Origin: CAYGJN01 sp964350135
Lineage (GTDB): Bacteria; Bdellovibrionota; Bacteriovoracia; Bacteriovoracales; Bacteriovoracaceae
NCBI GenBank assembly: GCA_964350135.1
Contig: CAYGJN010000003.1
Location: 1-47,414 of the forward strand
Direction of reading: 5' to 3'
DNA: 47,414 nucleotides
Every line of letters begins with the position of its first letter. Positions within the stretch are counted from its first letter, which is position 1. The position numbers and the translations under genes are program-made. The notes under the pieces were generated by a model. It searched no databases. It had not been told where the DNA came from and saw only the letters and a list, made by a program, of their open reading frames with translations. Positions 33,822-41,984 of this stretch are shown here, piece after piece.

Positions 33822-34718
33822 ATGAAGTGGATAAATTACCATCATCTTATTTATTTTAAAGAAATTGCTAACCATGAAAGTATTTCCAAGGCAGCGGAAG
33901 TCTTAAAAGTGGGCCAGCCTGCCCTAAGTTCACAGCTCAAAAGCTTAGAAGAATACCTTGGGGTCAAACTCTTTGAACGAAAAAATCGCAGGTTATTCTT
34001 AACAGAGTCAGGTCGGGTAACCCTTGAGTATGCAAAAAAAATAAGCTCCCTTGGGCAAGAACTAATTCAAGTCATTGACGATAAAGTCTTTACTGAAGAA
34101 GTTCATCTAAGTGTTGGTGCTCTAGACAGTATCCCCAAGCATCTTATTTCTGATATTGTTGATTTTGCACATAAAAAAACAGGCTGTTTTCTATCTATCT
34201 TTGAAGACTCAATGGATGCTCTTTTAAGAGATCTGGTTGCTCATCAAATAGAAGTTATAATCTCGGACCATGAAGTTACTGGGCAGAGAGGAAAAAATAT
34301 TTACTCGAAAAAAATTTTAAAAAAACCAATTTATGCTTATGCAGCACCTGAATTCTCAAATTTAAAAACAAAGTTTCCTCAATCACTTGATGGAGTATCA
34401 TGTATTGTTCCAACAACACACTCAAAGCTACGAAAAGACCTTGAGCATTTTTTTCACGTGAATGGAATTAGACCTAGATTTATTGCTGAAACTCAAGATA
34501 CTGCACTTCAAAAAATACTTGCATCTAAAAGTGATGGGGTCATCTTTCTGCCTGGTTTTACAACAAAAGATCTTGTTCAAAATGATAAGCTTATTAAGCT
34601 TGGAGGATTACCTAATATTTATAGTGATTACTACTTAGTTTATAGCAAGCGTCTTATTGAAAACCCTGCTCTTAATCTCGTTATTAAACAAAATTTCGAT
34701 AAAATGAAGTTGGGGTAG
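33822..34718 (+). CDS. LysR-family transcription regulator (NhaR-like)
   Basis: A 298-residue regulator. The N-terminal winged helix opens INYHHLIYFKEIANHESISKAAE, with the VGQPALSSQLKSLEEYLGVKLF recognition helix, as in NhaR-type regulators. An effector-binding domain follows. ATG 33822 follows AAAGG; a TTG two codons earlier was rejected. No nhaA gene is next to it, so the target is unknown. The stop falls within an 8-bp hairpin. Confidence 0.88.
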   Translation: MKWINYHHLIYFKEIANHESISKAAEVLKVGQPALSSQLKSLEEYLGVKLFERKNRRLFLTESGRVTLEYAKKISSLGQELIQVIDDKVFTEEVHLSVGALDSIPKHLISDIVDFAHKKTGCFLSIFEDSMDALLRDLVAHQIEVIISDHEVTGQRGKNIYSKKILKKPIYAYAAPEFSNLKTKFPQSLDGVSCIVPTTHSKLRKDLEHFFHVNGIRPRFIAETQDTALQKILASKSDGVIFLPGFTTKDLVQNDKLIKLGGLPNIYSDYYLVYSKRLIENPALNLVIKQNFDKMKLG

Positions 34719-34732
34719 CTTTTTGCTACCCC
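34712..34732. terminator. Hairpin at the end of the LysR gene
   Basis: GGGGTAGC (34712-34719), a TTTTT loop, GCTACCCC (34725-34732): a perfect 8-bp stem overlapping the stop codon. The bases after it (ATCGTACG) are not T-rich, so termination strength is uncertain. Confidence 0.5.
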
Positions 34733-34775
34733 ATCGTACGTGTGTTGGGGGGAGTCAGTCTTGGCCTAAAGAGTT

Positions 34776-35069
34776 CTATGAAACAGTGTCAAACTCCATC
34801 ATAAGCCGCTGGGGTTTTCTAAATTTCTTTTTTTCGAGAAGTCTTTTGAGATTATTAAAAACTTTTCTTACAGAAATTTCTGGGCAGTAGTTTTCTTCTA
34901 CTAAATAGAGTGTCTTATTACTCATTTTAGCTCTTAATTTAGTTAAGTACTTCCCTTTTCTGTTTTGATCAAATTCAAGCTCAATTGCTTCAACATTGGA
35001 CCTTTTCTTTTGAATCGATTCTTTTTCCCTAGTAATAATCTTTTCAATTTTACCTTTTTTCAAGTTCAA
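34776..35069 (-). CDS. Small basic protein, possibly ribosome-hibernation-factor-like
   Basis: A 97-residue Lys/Arg-rich protein. Residues about 25-85 look like the strands and last helix of HPF/RaiA proteins: AIELEFDQNRKGKYLT, KMSNKTLYLVEENY, then EISVRKVFNNLKRLLEKKKF. It lacks the N-terminal part of that fold. AAGGAG precedes the ATG. The leader contains a GC-rich hairpin (35087-35107) and lies next to repeats that may control it. The family assignment is weak; it may be an unrelated nucleic-acid-binding protein. Confidence 0.35.
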   Translation of the reverse strand: MNLKKGKIEKIITREKESIQKKRSNVEAIELEFDQNRKGKYLTKLRAKMSNKTLYLVEENYCPEISVRKVFNNLKRLLEKKKFRKPQRLMMEFDTVS

Positions 35070-35086
35070 AAAAACTCCTTGTGTAG

Positions 35087-35107
35087 GCGCGGAGACTGGC
35101 CCCGCGC
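35087..35107 (-). promoter_or_regulatory. GC-rich stem-loop in the leader of the small basic protein gene
   Basis: Minus strand GCGCGGGG (35107-35100) pairs with CTCCGCGC (35094-35087) around a 5-base loop, 8 bp with one G-U. It stands out in very AT-rich surroundings, about 8 bases before the AAGGAG site, where it could affect message stability or translation start. Confidence 0.4.
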
Positions 35108-35117
35108 ATATATTTAA

Positions 35118-35141
35118 CAGAAAACATTTTATTGTTTTCTG
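35118..35141. repeat. Perfect 9-bp inverted repeat
   Basis: CAGAAAACA (35118-35126) and TGTTTTCTG (35133-35141) around TTTTAT. It is upstream of the small basic protein gene, and could be an operator or RNA hairpin. Confidence 0.45.
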
Positions 35142-35169
35142 ATTGCTTAAATCAAATTTAGCAGAGAAT

Positions 35170-35211
35170 TTTAGATTGATATAATATATAATAGATATGA
35201 TTTAGATTGAT
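35170..35211. repeat. Two direct copies of TTTAGATTGAT, 31 bp apart
   Basis: Copies at 35170-35180 and 35201-35211, spaced by about three helical turns, in an AT-rich stretch between the 56-codon gene and the small basic protein gene. A regulator binding pair is possible. By-eye finding. Confidence 0.4.
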
Positions 35212-35222
35212 TTAGGTGATAG

Positions 35223-35253
35223 ATGATCCTTCCAAAAAATTTGAAAGGATCAT
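35223..35253. terminator. Stem-loop downstream of the 56-codon gene
   Basis: ATGATCCTT (35223-35231) and AAGGATCAT (35245-35253) form a 9-bp stem with a 13-base loop, 6 bases past the small gene's stop. There is no strong T-tract after it on the minus strand. Confidence 0.35.
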
Positions 35254-35258
35254 TACTT

Positions 35259-35429
35259 TTAAGACTTAAGGGGGGCCGCTTTTACAGCAACAGTTTGTCT
35301 CAAGTCTGGGGCTGAGATGAAACTACTTTGGTTACTTGAGCCTTTACATGCTGGGTTTGTGAGATACTGCACACAGCAATAAACGCCAAGAGGAACCAAT
35401 GAAGCTCCGGTAATCATCAATTCAGTCAT
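35259..35429 (-). CDS. Small three-Cys protein of unknown function (56 residues)
   Basis: ATG at 35427-35429 is preceded by GAGGAGAATTAGG, one of the best ribosome-binding sites in the window. The frame begins MTELMITGASLVPLGVYCC and ends in a TAA at 35259-35261. Residues about 4-20 are hydrophobic, and the three cysteines are an adjacent pair (C18, C19) and C28 in NPACKG. A short membrane peptide, a lipoprotein-like peptide or a secreted signal are all possible. I recognise no family. It fills most of the region between the small basic protein gene and slyD. Confidence 0.55.
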   Translation of the reverse strand: MTELMITGASLVPLGVYCCVQYLTNPACKGSSNQSSFISAPDLRQTVAVKAAPLKS

Positions 35430-35493
35430 CCTAATTCTCCTCGGTTAATGCCTCAAAAACAATGTATGGAAAATAGAAAGTTAATAAAAATGC

Positions 35494-35507
35494 ATAATCT
35501 AGATCAT
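35494..35507. promoter_or_regulatory. Imperfect palindrome in the divergent gap before slyD
   Basis: ATAATCTAGATCAT, a palindrome with one mismatched pair, lies between the 56-codon gene and slyD. It may be an operator for either. No promoter is clear in 35430-35629. Confidence 0.25.
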
Positions 35508-35629
35508 ATTCATTGATTTAACCGATACTTTGATGACTAATAGCAATGAAAAAAAAATCAAAAACGACAAACTGGATTCTTTGCGAGCTAACTGCTAATA
35601 TGCACAAATCCCCTAAACTAAGGATTCAA

Positions 35630-36094
35630 ATGAAAATCGCAAAAGATCATGTGGTAAGCATCCATTACACATTAACTGATGACAAGGGAACAACTCTTGA
35701 TAGCTCAATTGGTGCTGACCCCCTTACTTATCTTCATGGCCTAGGTCATATCATTCCTGGATTAGAAAATGCTCTTTCTGGAAAAGAGAAAGGTGATAAA
35801 TTTGAAATCACAATTAAGCCTGAAGATGCTTATGGCCCAAGAGTTGAAGAGATGGTTCAAAGTGTTCCTAAGACTGAGTTTCAAGATGTAGATCAAATTC
35901 AAGTTGGAATGCAATTTCAAGTAGACACTGAGCAAGGGCCTATGGTTCTTACGGTAATTGAAGTTAAAGATAATGACCTTGTTCTAGATGGCAACCACCC
36001 TCTAGCTGGCGTTACATTAAACTTTGATGTTGAAGTTAGCACAGTAAGAGCAGCAACAGCTGAAGAGCTTGATCACGGACATGTCCATAATTAA
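35630..36094 (+). CDS. slyD: SlyD-type FKBP peptidyl-prolyl isomerase
   Basis: A 154-residue FKBP-fold prolyl isomerase and chaperone. Key stretches are VSIHYTLTDDKGTTLDSS, LTYLHGLGHIIPGLENAL and EDAYGPR, then an insert-in-flap domain, and GNHPLAGVTLNFDVEV. The His-rich tail is short (HGHVHN), so strong nickel binding is less likely than in E. coli SlyD. ATG 35630 has AAGGATT upstream and fits the family start; the longer frame from 35546 was rejected. A stem-loop follows 15 bases after the stop. Confidence 0.9.
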   Translation: MKIAKDHVVSIHYTLTDDKGTTLDSSIGADPLTYLHGLGHIIPGLENALSGKEKGDKFEITIKPEDAYGPRVEEMVQSVPKTEFQDVDQIQVGMQFQVDTEQGPMVLTVIEVKDNDLVLDGNHPLAGVTLNFDVEVSTVRAATAEELDHGHVHN

Positions 36095-36109
36095 ACATAC
36101 TCTTTAAAA

Positions 36110-36144
36110 CTCAGCTTATGAATATTAGTAGTTCATAGGCTGAG
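36110..36144 (+). terminator. Stem-loop after slyD
   Basis: CTCAGC-T-TATGAA (36110-36122) pairs with TTCATA-G-GCTGAG (36132-36144), a 13-bp stem with a G-U in the middle and a 9-base loop. The T-tract after it is weak, so it may stabilise the message as much as end it. Confidence 0.5.
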
Positions 36145-36226
36145 CTTATCACTCAAAGATATTTTCTTGCTGATACAGAGAACAAGTATTTGGCAACAAG
36201 TACCAAGTACGTCATTATAGAATTCC

Positions 36227-38551
36227 ATGAATAAATTACCAAAAGAATTAAAGAATTTAGTTAATCTCTCTATAGAGAGTTTAGGAAACAATATTAAATT
36301 AACCTATGGAGTTAAGTCCTATCAAAAAATTGAAGCTGTCCGAAAAAAAATGAAGATTTCTCGCTCTCTTAATAAGCAGGATTTTCATCAACTCATGCTA
36401 AGAACTTTTAAAAATTTTGAAACTCTCTCTCAAGAAGAACTCTTTAGAATGGCCCATAGTTTCTCAGTTTATATGGAGCTTATTAATAGGTGTGAGTCAG
36501 CTTATAGGCATTATAGATTAAAGGGAACTCAACAAAAAGATGACCATTCAAAAAGACCATATAGTATAATTTTTGTTTTTACGGCCCACCCTACTGAAGC
36601 GAGATCTGATTCAGCCGTTGCTCTTTTTGATCAGATTGAAGATATTTTAAAGCAAATACTTTTCACTCCTTCAAAAGAGGAAATTTATTTAAAGGCCCTC
36701 TCTCACCTTATGAACCTTCTGTTACAAATCCCAATTTCAGGGCAAATAAAACCGACAGTAGAAAAAGAGTCTCAAAATATATTTAATGCAATACTAAGTA
36801 ATAAGATTCTTCAAGAGCAAATCGATTTAAAGAAAAAAAATATTAATATACAGTTTAGATCTTGGGTGGGTGGAGATAAAGATGGTCACCCTAATGTTGA
36901 CTATAAAACAATGCTTATTAGTTGGTCGCAATCAAGATATAAATTTGTTCACTATATAACTGATCAGTTTGAACAACATTGCAATATCTTAATCAAGCTC
37001 CCCCAAACAAAAGAGATTAAAACGCTCTTAAAAGAAACAATCCAATTACAAAAAAAGTTTCTAAAAATTATAAGTATTAAAAATAATGATTCCGCTAAAG
37101 TTACTAATTTAAGAAAAGAGTTTGAACAGCATTGCAATATATATAATAGAAAAATGGGACTTCAATCTCCTCAACTAGAAAATATTAGTACTCTATTTTG
37201 GCTCTACCCTGCACTTGTTGTCCCTTTAGAGATAAGAGAAGATGCAGAGCTTGTTCACAAGGCCCTTACAAATACAAAAGAACCTATTTTTAAAATGCTT
37301 AAACAACTTTCTAAGGTTTCACAGAAAAAACTAACGAAATGGTATGTGAGAGGCTTTATTATTAGCATGGTGCAAACATCTGGTGATTATCTTGCAGGTG
37401 TTCAATTAGTTAAAAAGACTCTTGGCACTTATGAAATACCCGTTGTTCCCCTTTTTGAAACAAGGGCTGCTCTTGAAAATTCGAATAAAATTCTCAAAGA
37501 TGCCTTTCTTAAAAGTAGAAGTCTAAAGTCTATTCATACTAAAAAATGGGGTGGAAGATTTGAAATTATGCTTGGTTACTCAGATTCTTCTAAAGAATCT
37601 GGGGTTTTTACAAGTAGGCTCCTTATTGCAAAAACAATCAAAAAGCTTGATAGTTTTTTTAGGGCCCATCAATTAATTCCCGTCTTCTTTCACGGCTCCG
37701 GTGGATCTATTGCCAGAGGTGGTGGATCTATAAAAGAACAGACTGGTTGGTGGCCTCAAACAGCACTTAATATTTATAAGTCTACAATACAAGGTGAGAT
37801 GATCTATCGTGGATTTAACGATCCTCTTATCATGGAAAGCCAGGTTCAAAAAATTCTTAAAAACTACTCTGAATTTAAATTTACTAAATCATATTATAAC
37901 GAAAAGCTGGTCTTGGAATTTGCAAACTCAACTCAAAAATACTATCAAGATTTTTTAAAGAATAAAGATTTTGTTCATTTTGTAAGCAGTGTAACTCCCT
38001 ACTCATATCTTGATCAGCTTAAAATAGGATCAAGACCATCTAAAAGACAGAGCTCGACTAAGGATTTTAAACTAAGGGCCATACCTTGGGTTTTATGCTG
38101 GACCCAGACCAGAATTTTATTTCCTGTTTGGTGGGGAGTAGGATCTAGTTGGCAAGCATTAAGCCTACAAGAAAAAGCAAAATTAAAATCCTATTTTAAA
38201 AAGGATGATTTTTTAAAGACATATCTTAAAACACTCGGATTCACTCTTTCAAAAGTAGAGCTCTCCATGTTTAATATCTATCTAACTAAAAATCTTCCTC
38301 CAGAAGAAGCTAAAAAATACCATTCGATGTTTAAACAAGAACTATCGCTGGCCATAAGATTTGTAAGAGAGATAAGTGGAGAAACAAACCTTCTTTGGTT
38401 TAGGCCTTGGCTAAAAGAGAGTATTTATTATAGATCCTCAATGATACATCCACTTAACCTTATCCAAATTTTAGCATTACAAAGAAAAGATTATTATTTG
38501 TTAAGAGAAACCGTGAGTGGAATAGCTTGTGGAATGATGACAACTGGATAA
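36227..38551 (+). CDS. ppc: Phosphoenolpyruvate carboxylase, divergent short form
   Basis: A 774-residue PEPC, adding bicarbonate to PEP to make oxaloacetate. It keeps the catalytic His in FTAHPTEA (H121), GGDKDGHP (216-222), VPLFET, GYSDSSKESG (450-459) and the FHG loop His (H489). It is about 100 residues shorter than E. coli PEPC (883). Loop position S491 is where E. coli has Arg581, a PEP-loop residue, while R497 (R587) is kept. The C-terminus ends MMTTG where E. coli ends MRNTG, so the Asn881 site of aspartate inhibition is Thr. No strong ribosome-binding site is seen. Confidence 0.85.
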   Translation: MNKLPKELKNLVNLSIESLGNNIKLTYGVKSYQKIEAVRKKMKISRSLNKQDFHQLMLRTFKNFETLSQEELFRMAHSFSVYMELINRCESAYRHYRLKGTQQKDDHSKRPYSIIFVFTAHPTEARSDSAVALFDQIEDILKQILFTPSKEEIYLKALSHLMNLLLQIPISGQIKPTVEKESQNIFNAILSNKILQEQIDLKKKNINIQFRSWVGGDKDGHPNVDYKTMLISWSQSRYKFVHYITDQFEQHCNILIKLPQTKEIKTLLKETIQLQKKFLKIISIKNNDSAKVTNLRKEFEQHCNIYNRKMGLQSPQLENISTLFWLYPALVVPLEIREDAELVHKALTNTKEPIFKMLKQLSKVSQKKLTKWYVRGFIISMVQTSGDYLAGVQLVKKTLGTYEIPVVPLFETRAALENSNKILKDAFLKSRSLKSIHTKKWGGRFEIMLGYSDSSKESGVFTSRLLIAKTIKKLDSFFRAHQLIPVFFHGSGGSIARGGGSIKEQTGWWPQTALNIYKSTIQGEMIYRGFNDPLIMESQVQKILKNYSEFKFTKSYYNEKLVLEFANSTQKYYQDFLKNKDFVHFVSSVTPYSYLDQLKIGSRPSKRQSSTKDFKLRAIPWVLCWTQTRILFPVWWGVGSSWQALSLQEKAKLKSYFKKDDFLKTYLKTLGFTLSKVELSMFNIYLTKNLPPEEAKKYHSMFKQELSLAIRFVREISGETNLLWFRPWLKESIYYRSSMIHPLNLIQILALQRKDYYLLRETVSGIACGMMTTG

Positions 38552-38552
38552 T

Positions 38553-39101
38553 TTATACTTTTTTCAAAAATTCAGTTTTTAAAATAATCTGCACTCCATT
38601 GACTCTACCCTGGATATTGCCGGGATCATCAGTAAGAGAAATACCTCTTACAATAGTCCCTCTTTTGGCCGTAAAACCGGCCCCCTTAACATCAAGATCT
38701 TTAATTAAAGTAACAGAGTCACCTTTTAAAAGCTCATTTCCATTACTATCAAATACTTTTTCTGATGGAGTAGAACTCTCCAGGGTCTTTTTTTGCGCTA
38801 GTTCTAAAACGGAGTCCTCTAAATAGAGCTGTTCTAATAATTCACTAGACCAAGTTTGGTTTTTAAAAAAACTCAAAACTCTATAAACAAGAATTTGAAC
38901 CCCAGGAAACTCACTCCACATTGTATTAGAAAGGGCCTTCCAATGATTTGAATCCAAGGGCATAGATCCATCAAGCTGTAGCCGGCATGTTACACATAAA
39001 TAGGCTTTATATTGATCTTCTACTGCAAATGAAGCTAGCTCTGTCTTTGATTCACAAAGCTCACATTTATTTTGACTTCTCTTGGTCAGTTCAACACTCA
39101 T
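38553..39101 (-). CDS. PhnA/YjdM-family zinc-ribbon protein
   Basis: A 182-residue protein with an N-terminal zinc ribbon (CELC and CVTC pairs) and a C-terminal PhnA domain (DSNGNELLKGDSVTLIKDLD, KRGTIVRGISL, ILKTEFLKK). YjdM/PhnA proteins were linked to phosphonate genes by position but their function is unsettled. It ends a four-gene operon, 6 bp after the Gre-like gene, and stops 1 bp from the convergent ppc stop. Confidence 0.85.
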   Translation of the reverse strand: MSVELTKRSQNKCELCESKTELASFAVEDQYKAYLCVTCRLQLDGSMPLDSNHWKALSNTMWSEFPGVQILVYRVLSFFKNQTWSSELLEQLYLEDSVLELAQKKTLESSTPSEKVFDSNGNELLKGDSVTLIKDLDVKGAGFTAKRGTIVRGISLTDDPGNIQGRVNGVQIILKTEFLKKV

Positions 39102-39107
39102 ATTAAC

Positions 39108-39587
39108 CTACTTAACTGAGATAATATTATATTCACGGATTTCTTTTGGTGTTTCTAATTCAAAGGACTCTCCAACTTTACAGCCCAATAACTCATTGCC
39201 AATAGGAGAAAAAGCAGAAATAACCATGACGGCCTTGCCTTGGATATTTAACATAGTTCCACCAGCACCACTTGAAAGAAAATAGTATTGTTCTTTGTCA
39301 TTTAAAGAAAGCTCTACTAAGGCACCAATAGCAATCTCATCATCTTCTTTAAATTCTTTTAAAACAATCTCTTCGAGCAATTGAATCTCAAGTCTTAGCT
39401 CCTCTACTCTTTTTTGCTGAGCACCAGCAAGATAACCTGCTTCAATAGCACGAGTATCATATTTGCCTTCAGACTTCATATCATCAGATTGATTATACTT
39501 AACAACAGACTCTGCAGCTTCTAACGAATTGGCATGTTCTTTTTTTGCATTATCAATCAATTGTTGAAGGATGAGAGATTTATCCAC
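39108..39587 (-). CDS. GreA/GreB-family transcription elongation factor
   Basis: A 159-residue protein. An N-terminal coiled coil (about 1-80) has an acidic turn SDDMKSEGKYD, and the C-terminal globular domain has the Gre-type SPIGNELLGCKVGE. It probably enters the RNA-polymerase secondary channel, as GreA does, to restart paused complexes. The acidic tip is not the usual DLSEN, so it belongs to a side branch of the family. The ATG overlaps the stop of the DUF2288 gene (TAATG). Confidence 0.82.
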   Translation of the reverse strand: MDKSLILQQLIDNAKKEHANSLEAAESVVKYNQSDDMKSEGKYDTRAIEAGYLAGAQQKRVEELRLEIQLLEEIVLKEFKEDDEIAIGALVELSLNDKEQYYFLSSGAGGTMLNIQGKAVMVISAFSPIGNELLGCKVGESFELETPKEIREYNIISVK

Positions 39588-39889
39588 TAATTACCTTTAA
39601 AGATTTGAATAAGAACAAAAGGCTGAATTATTAAACACTTTGCAAGCTTTACATAAGGAGTCTTGGCCCAGTTTAGCGCTTCTGTCTCACTAGGAACTCT
39701 AAATTGCCCAGAGGACTGCCAAAGTTTTACCTTTGAAGCTTCATCATTTGCCAATGCAATACCAACTTGGACCAAATCAAGATCTTCATGGACTAGAAAA
39801 ACAGCACCATTTTCATAATGGGTCTCAAGCATAGACCAATCACAATGATCAATCTCACCTGTTAGTTTTTTAATTAGATCTTCGGACAT
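39587..39889 (-). CDS. DUF2288 family protein
   Basis: A 100-residue protein. The pattern CDWSMLETHYENGAVFLV, DLDLVQVGIALANDEASKVK and KCLIIQPFVLIQIF matches the DUF2288 family, of unknown function. It is coupled on both sides by TAATG overlaps to ppiC upstream and the Gre factor downstream, so all are likely made together. Confidence 0.78.
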   Translation of the reverse strand: MSEDLIKKLTGEIDHCDWSMLETHYENGAVFLVHEDLDLVQVGIALANDEASKVKLWQSSGQFRVPSETEALNWAKTPYVKLAKCLIIQPFVLIQIFKGN

Positions 39890-40164
39890 TAACTTAGTCT
39901 TTTAATTATATGATATCCAAATTGAGTTTGTACAAGATCTGATACAGAGCCTACTTCTAGATTAAAGGCAGCCTTTTCAAATGGTGCAACCATCATTCCT
40001 TTACCAAACTCGCCAAGATTACCTCCAGTTTGCCCAGATGGACATTTTGAAAAATCAGCAGCAAGTTTTTCAAACTCTTCACCTTGATTAAGCTTATTAA
40101 GAATATCTTCAGCTTCAAATTTTTGATCGACAAGTATATGTTGGGCCTTAATTTTATTTGTCAT
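39889..40164 (-). CDS. ppiC: Parvulin-type peptidyl-prolyl isomerase
   Basis: A 91-residue single-domain rotamase of the PpiC type: KAQHILVDQKFEA, FSKCPSGQTGGNLGEFG, and VQTQFGYHIIK with the conserved active-site His. There is no signal peptide, so it is cytoplasmic. It opens the four-gene operon with DUF2288, a Gre-type factor and PhnA/YjdM. A promoter was not clear in 40165-40222. Confidence 0.93.
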   Translation of the reverse strand: MTNKIKAQHILVDQKFEAEDILNKLNQGEEFEKLAADFSKCPSGQTGGNLGEFGKGMMVAPFEKAAFNLEVGSVSDLVQTQFGYHIIKRLS

Positions 40165-40222
40165 AGCACTCTCCTTGAATAGTAATAATCTATATCATCA
40201 TAAATTAAGCAAATTGACTAGA

Positions 40223-41368
40223 TTAACGTCCCAGAATAAGGCCTTTTAAATAATCTCCCTCTGGAAAATTTTTTAAAGGCGAGCAATCCTCTCTCATAAA
40301 GAGTTCTCTATTAATTTTAAACTCTGTGCCAATAAGCAGTGATTTAATAAGATTGCGAAATTGAGATCTGCTAGTTTGATATGTGTTCAGAAAAATAATG
40401 GCCGATCCTCTTTCTGATAAGAGGTTTAAGATATGAGAAAGCTCCTCTTTATAAAAATCCTTAACTGACTTTCGCTTTTTCTTATCAGTAGAAAAACTCG
40501 GTGGATCACAAATAATAAGATCAAACTGATTATTATTTTCTTGAAGCTCTTCTAAGGCCTTGTGACATGGTTTAATAATTGATTGGTGTAAATTATTATC
40601 AAAATTATTTAATGCAATATTCTCTTCTAACCAACTCATATAATTTCTTGAAATATCAACGGAACTAACTTTAATATTTTCTTTTAAACCCATCAATGAA
40701 AATGCTCCCGTATAAGAGAATAGGTTCAATACGTTTCGTGAATTTTTAAAATAAGGAGCAATCTCTGATCGCATAGAGCTCATATCAGTATAAAGACCAA
40801 TATCATGATTTAGATTAAATTTAAGTTTAAACTTAATCTGATTTTCACTGATGACAATCTCGTTTTCAAGATTTTTAGAATATGGAGTGGGTGCAGATTT
40901 TTTCTCCCCAGGAATTCTTTTTTGTGTCCAAAAGTTCAACAGTCCGTATTCTTTTAAATTTTTTATTATCTTTTCTAAATAATCTTCCCAATAAAAACAA
41001 TGATACTGGATTAAAACAATCCCCCCAAGCTTTTGAATAAATAATCCAGGTAAAAGATCTGCTTCACCAAAAACTAAGTATTGATTCTCTCTGTTTTTAA
41101 TCATTGATCTTTTTTCAATAGAACGTTTGAGTCTAAAAGAGAACTCTTCCATAAAAGAGAGCTTCTTTTTTGACCAAAACCTGGCAACAACTTTAGGATG
41201 GTTTGGATCATGAATAAATGTGCCCAAAGTTCTCTCATCACCAGGATCATAGAGCTCAATAAGCTTTTGATCCGCTGGGAGTCTTACACTAAATTTATCT
41301 TTTGTTACCCATGGGTGTAGGTTTTTAAGAGACTTAAGAGTATCTGGGTGCAGTTTATAATAATCCAT
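40223..41368 (-). CDS. RlmI/RlmK-like 23S rRNA methyltransferase
   Basis: A 381-residue SAM methyltransferase. The N-terminal PUA-like part begins near KNLHPWV; motif I is VLNLFSYTGAFSL, motif IV is ICDPPSFS, and the tail has DYLKGLILGR. The domain order fits RlmI, which makes 5-methylcytosine in 23S rRNA, but the exact target cannot be settled. It is next to another RNA-modification gene (41413) in divergent orientation. Confidence 0.82.
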   Translation of the reverse strand: MDYYKLHPDTLKSLKNLHPWVTKDKFSVRLPADQKLIELYDPGDERTLGTFIHDPNHPKVVARFWSKKKLSFMEEFSFRLKRSIEKRSMIKNRENQYLVFGEADLLPGLFIQKLGGIVLIQYHCFYWEDYLEKIIKNLKEYGLLNFWTQKRIPGEKKSAPTPYSKNLENEIVISENQIKFKLKFNLNHDIGLYTDMSSMRSEIAPYFKNSRNVLNLFSYTGAFSLMGLKENIKVSSVDISRNYMSWLEENIALNNFDNNLHQSIIKPCHKALEELQENNNQFDLIICDPPSFSTDKKKRKSVKDFYKEELSHILNLLSERGSAIIFLNTYQTSRSQFRNLIKSLLIGTEFKINRELFMREDCSPLKNFPEGDYLKGLILGR

Positions 41369-41412
41369 AGCTCTTGTTATCCTATATCTGTTTTTTTTGC
41401 TATAAGAAATTT

Positions 41413-41979
41413 ATGAATTATCGCTATATTATTGTTCATAAACCTTGGGGTATGCTTTCACAATTCACCTGTGATGGTGCTCCAGGCTCCTCTCATAGAA
41501 CTCTAGCAGAGCTTGATTTGCCTAAAGATATTTACCCAGTTGGAAGGTTAGATAAAGACAGTGAGGGATTATTGCTTTTATCAAATGATGGAAAGTTTAT
41601 AAAAGACTTTCTAGACAAGCACCCAAGAGTCTATTGGGCCCAGGTTGAAGGCCTGGCAGATGCAGATCAAGTAGAACAACTCTCAAAGGGAGTTGAACTT
41701 AAAGACGGACTTACCAAAAAAGCACAAGTTAAAACCCTATATGATCTTGAACTACCCCCCAGAAACCCACCAATAAGAGAAAGAAAATCTATTCCCACAT
41801 CATGGATAGAGCTAAGTCTAACAGAAGGTAAAAACCGTCAAGTCAGACGTATGACCGCAGCCGTAGGCTTACCAACACTTAGACTTTTAAGAGTAGGTCT
41901 AGGAAAAATTAAGCTTGATCTATTTAAAGATTTAAAAGTAGGTGAATGGATGGAGATAAAGAAAGAAGATCTAATTTAA
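41413..41979 (+). CDS. RluE-like 23S rRNA pseudouridine synthase
   Basis: A 188-residue RsuA-family synthase: YIIVHKPWGMLSQFT near the start, the catalytic Asp in PVGRLDKDSEGLLLLS, and EGKNRQVRRMTAAVGLPTLRL. There is no N-terminal S4 domain, as in RluE. ATG 41413 gives the usual start; the longer TTG frame from 41374 was rejected. The stop is 5 bp from the convergent helicase stop. Confidence 0.88.
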   Translation: MNYRYIIVHKPWGMLSQFTCDGAPGSSHRTLAELDLPKDIYPVGRLDKDSEGLLLLSNDGKFIKDFLDKHPRVYWAQVEGLADADQVEQLSKGVELKDGLTKKAQVKTLYDLELPPRNPPIRERKSIPTSWIELSLTEGKNRQVRRMTAAVGLPTLRLLRVGLGKIKLDLFKDLKVGEWMEIKKEDLI

Positions 41980-41984
41980 AAAAT

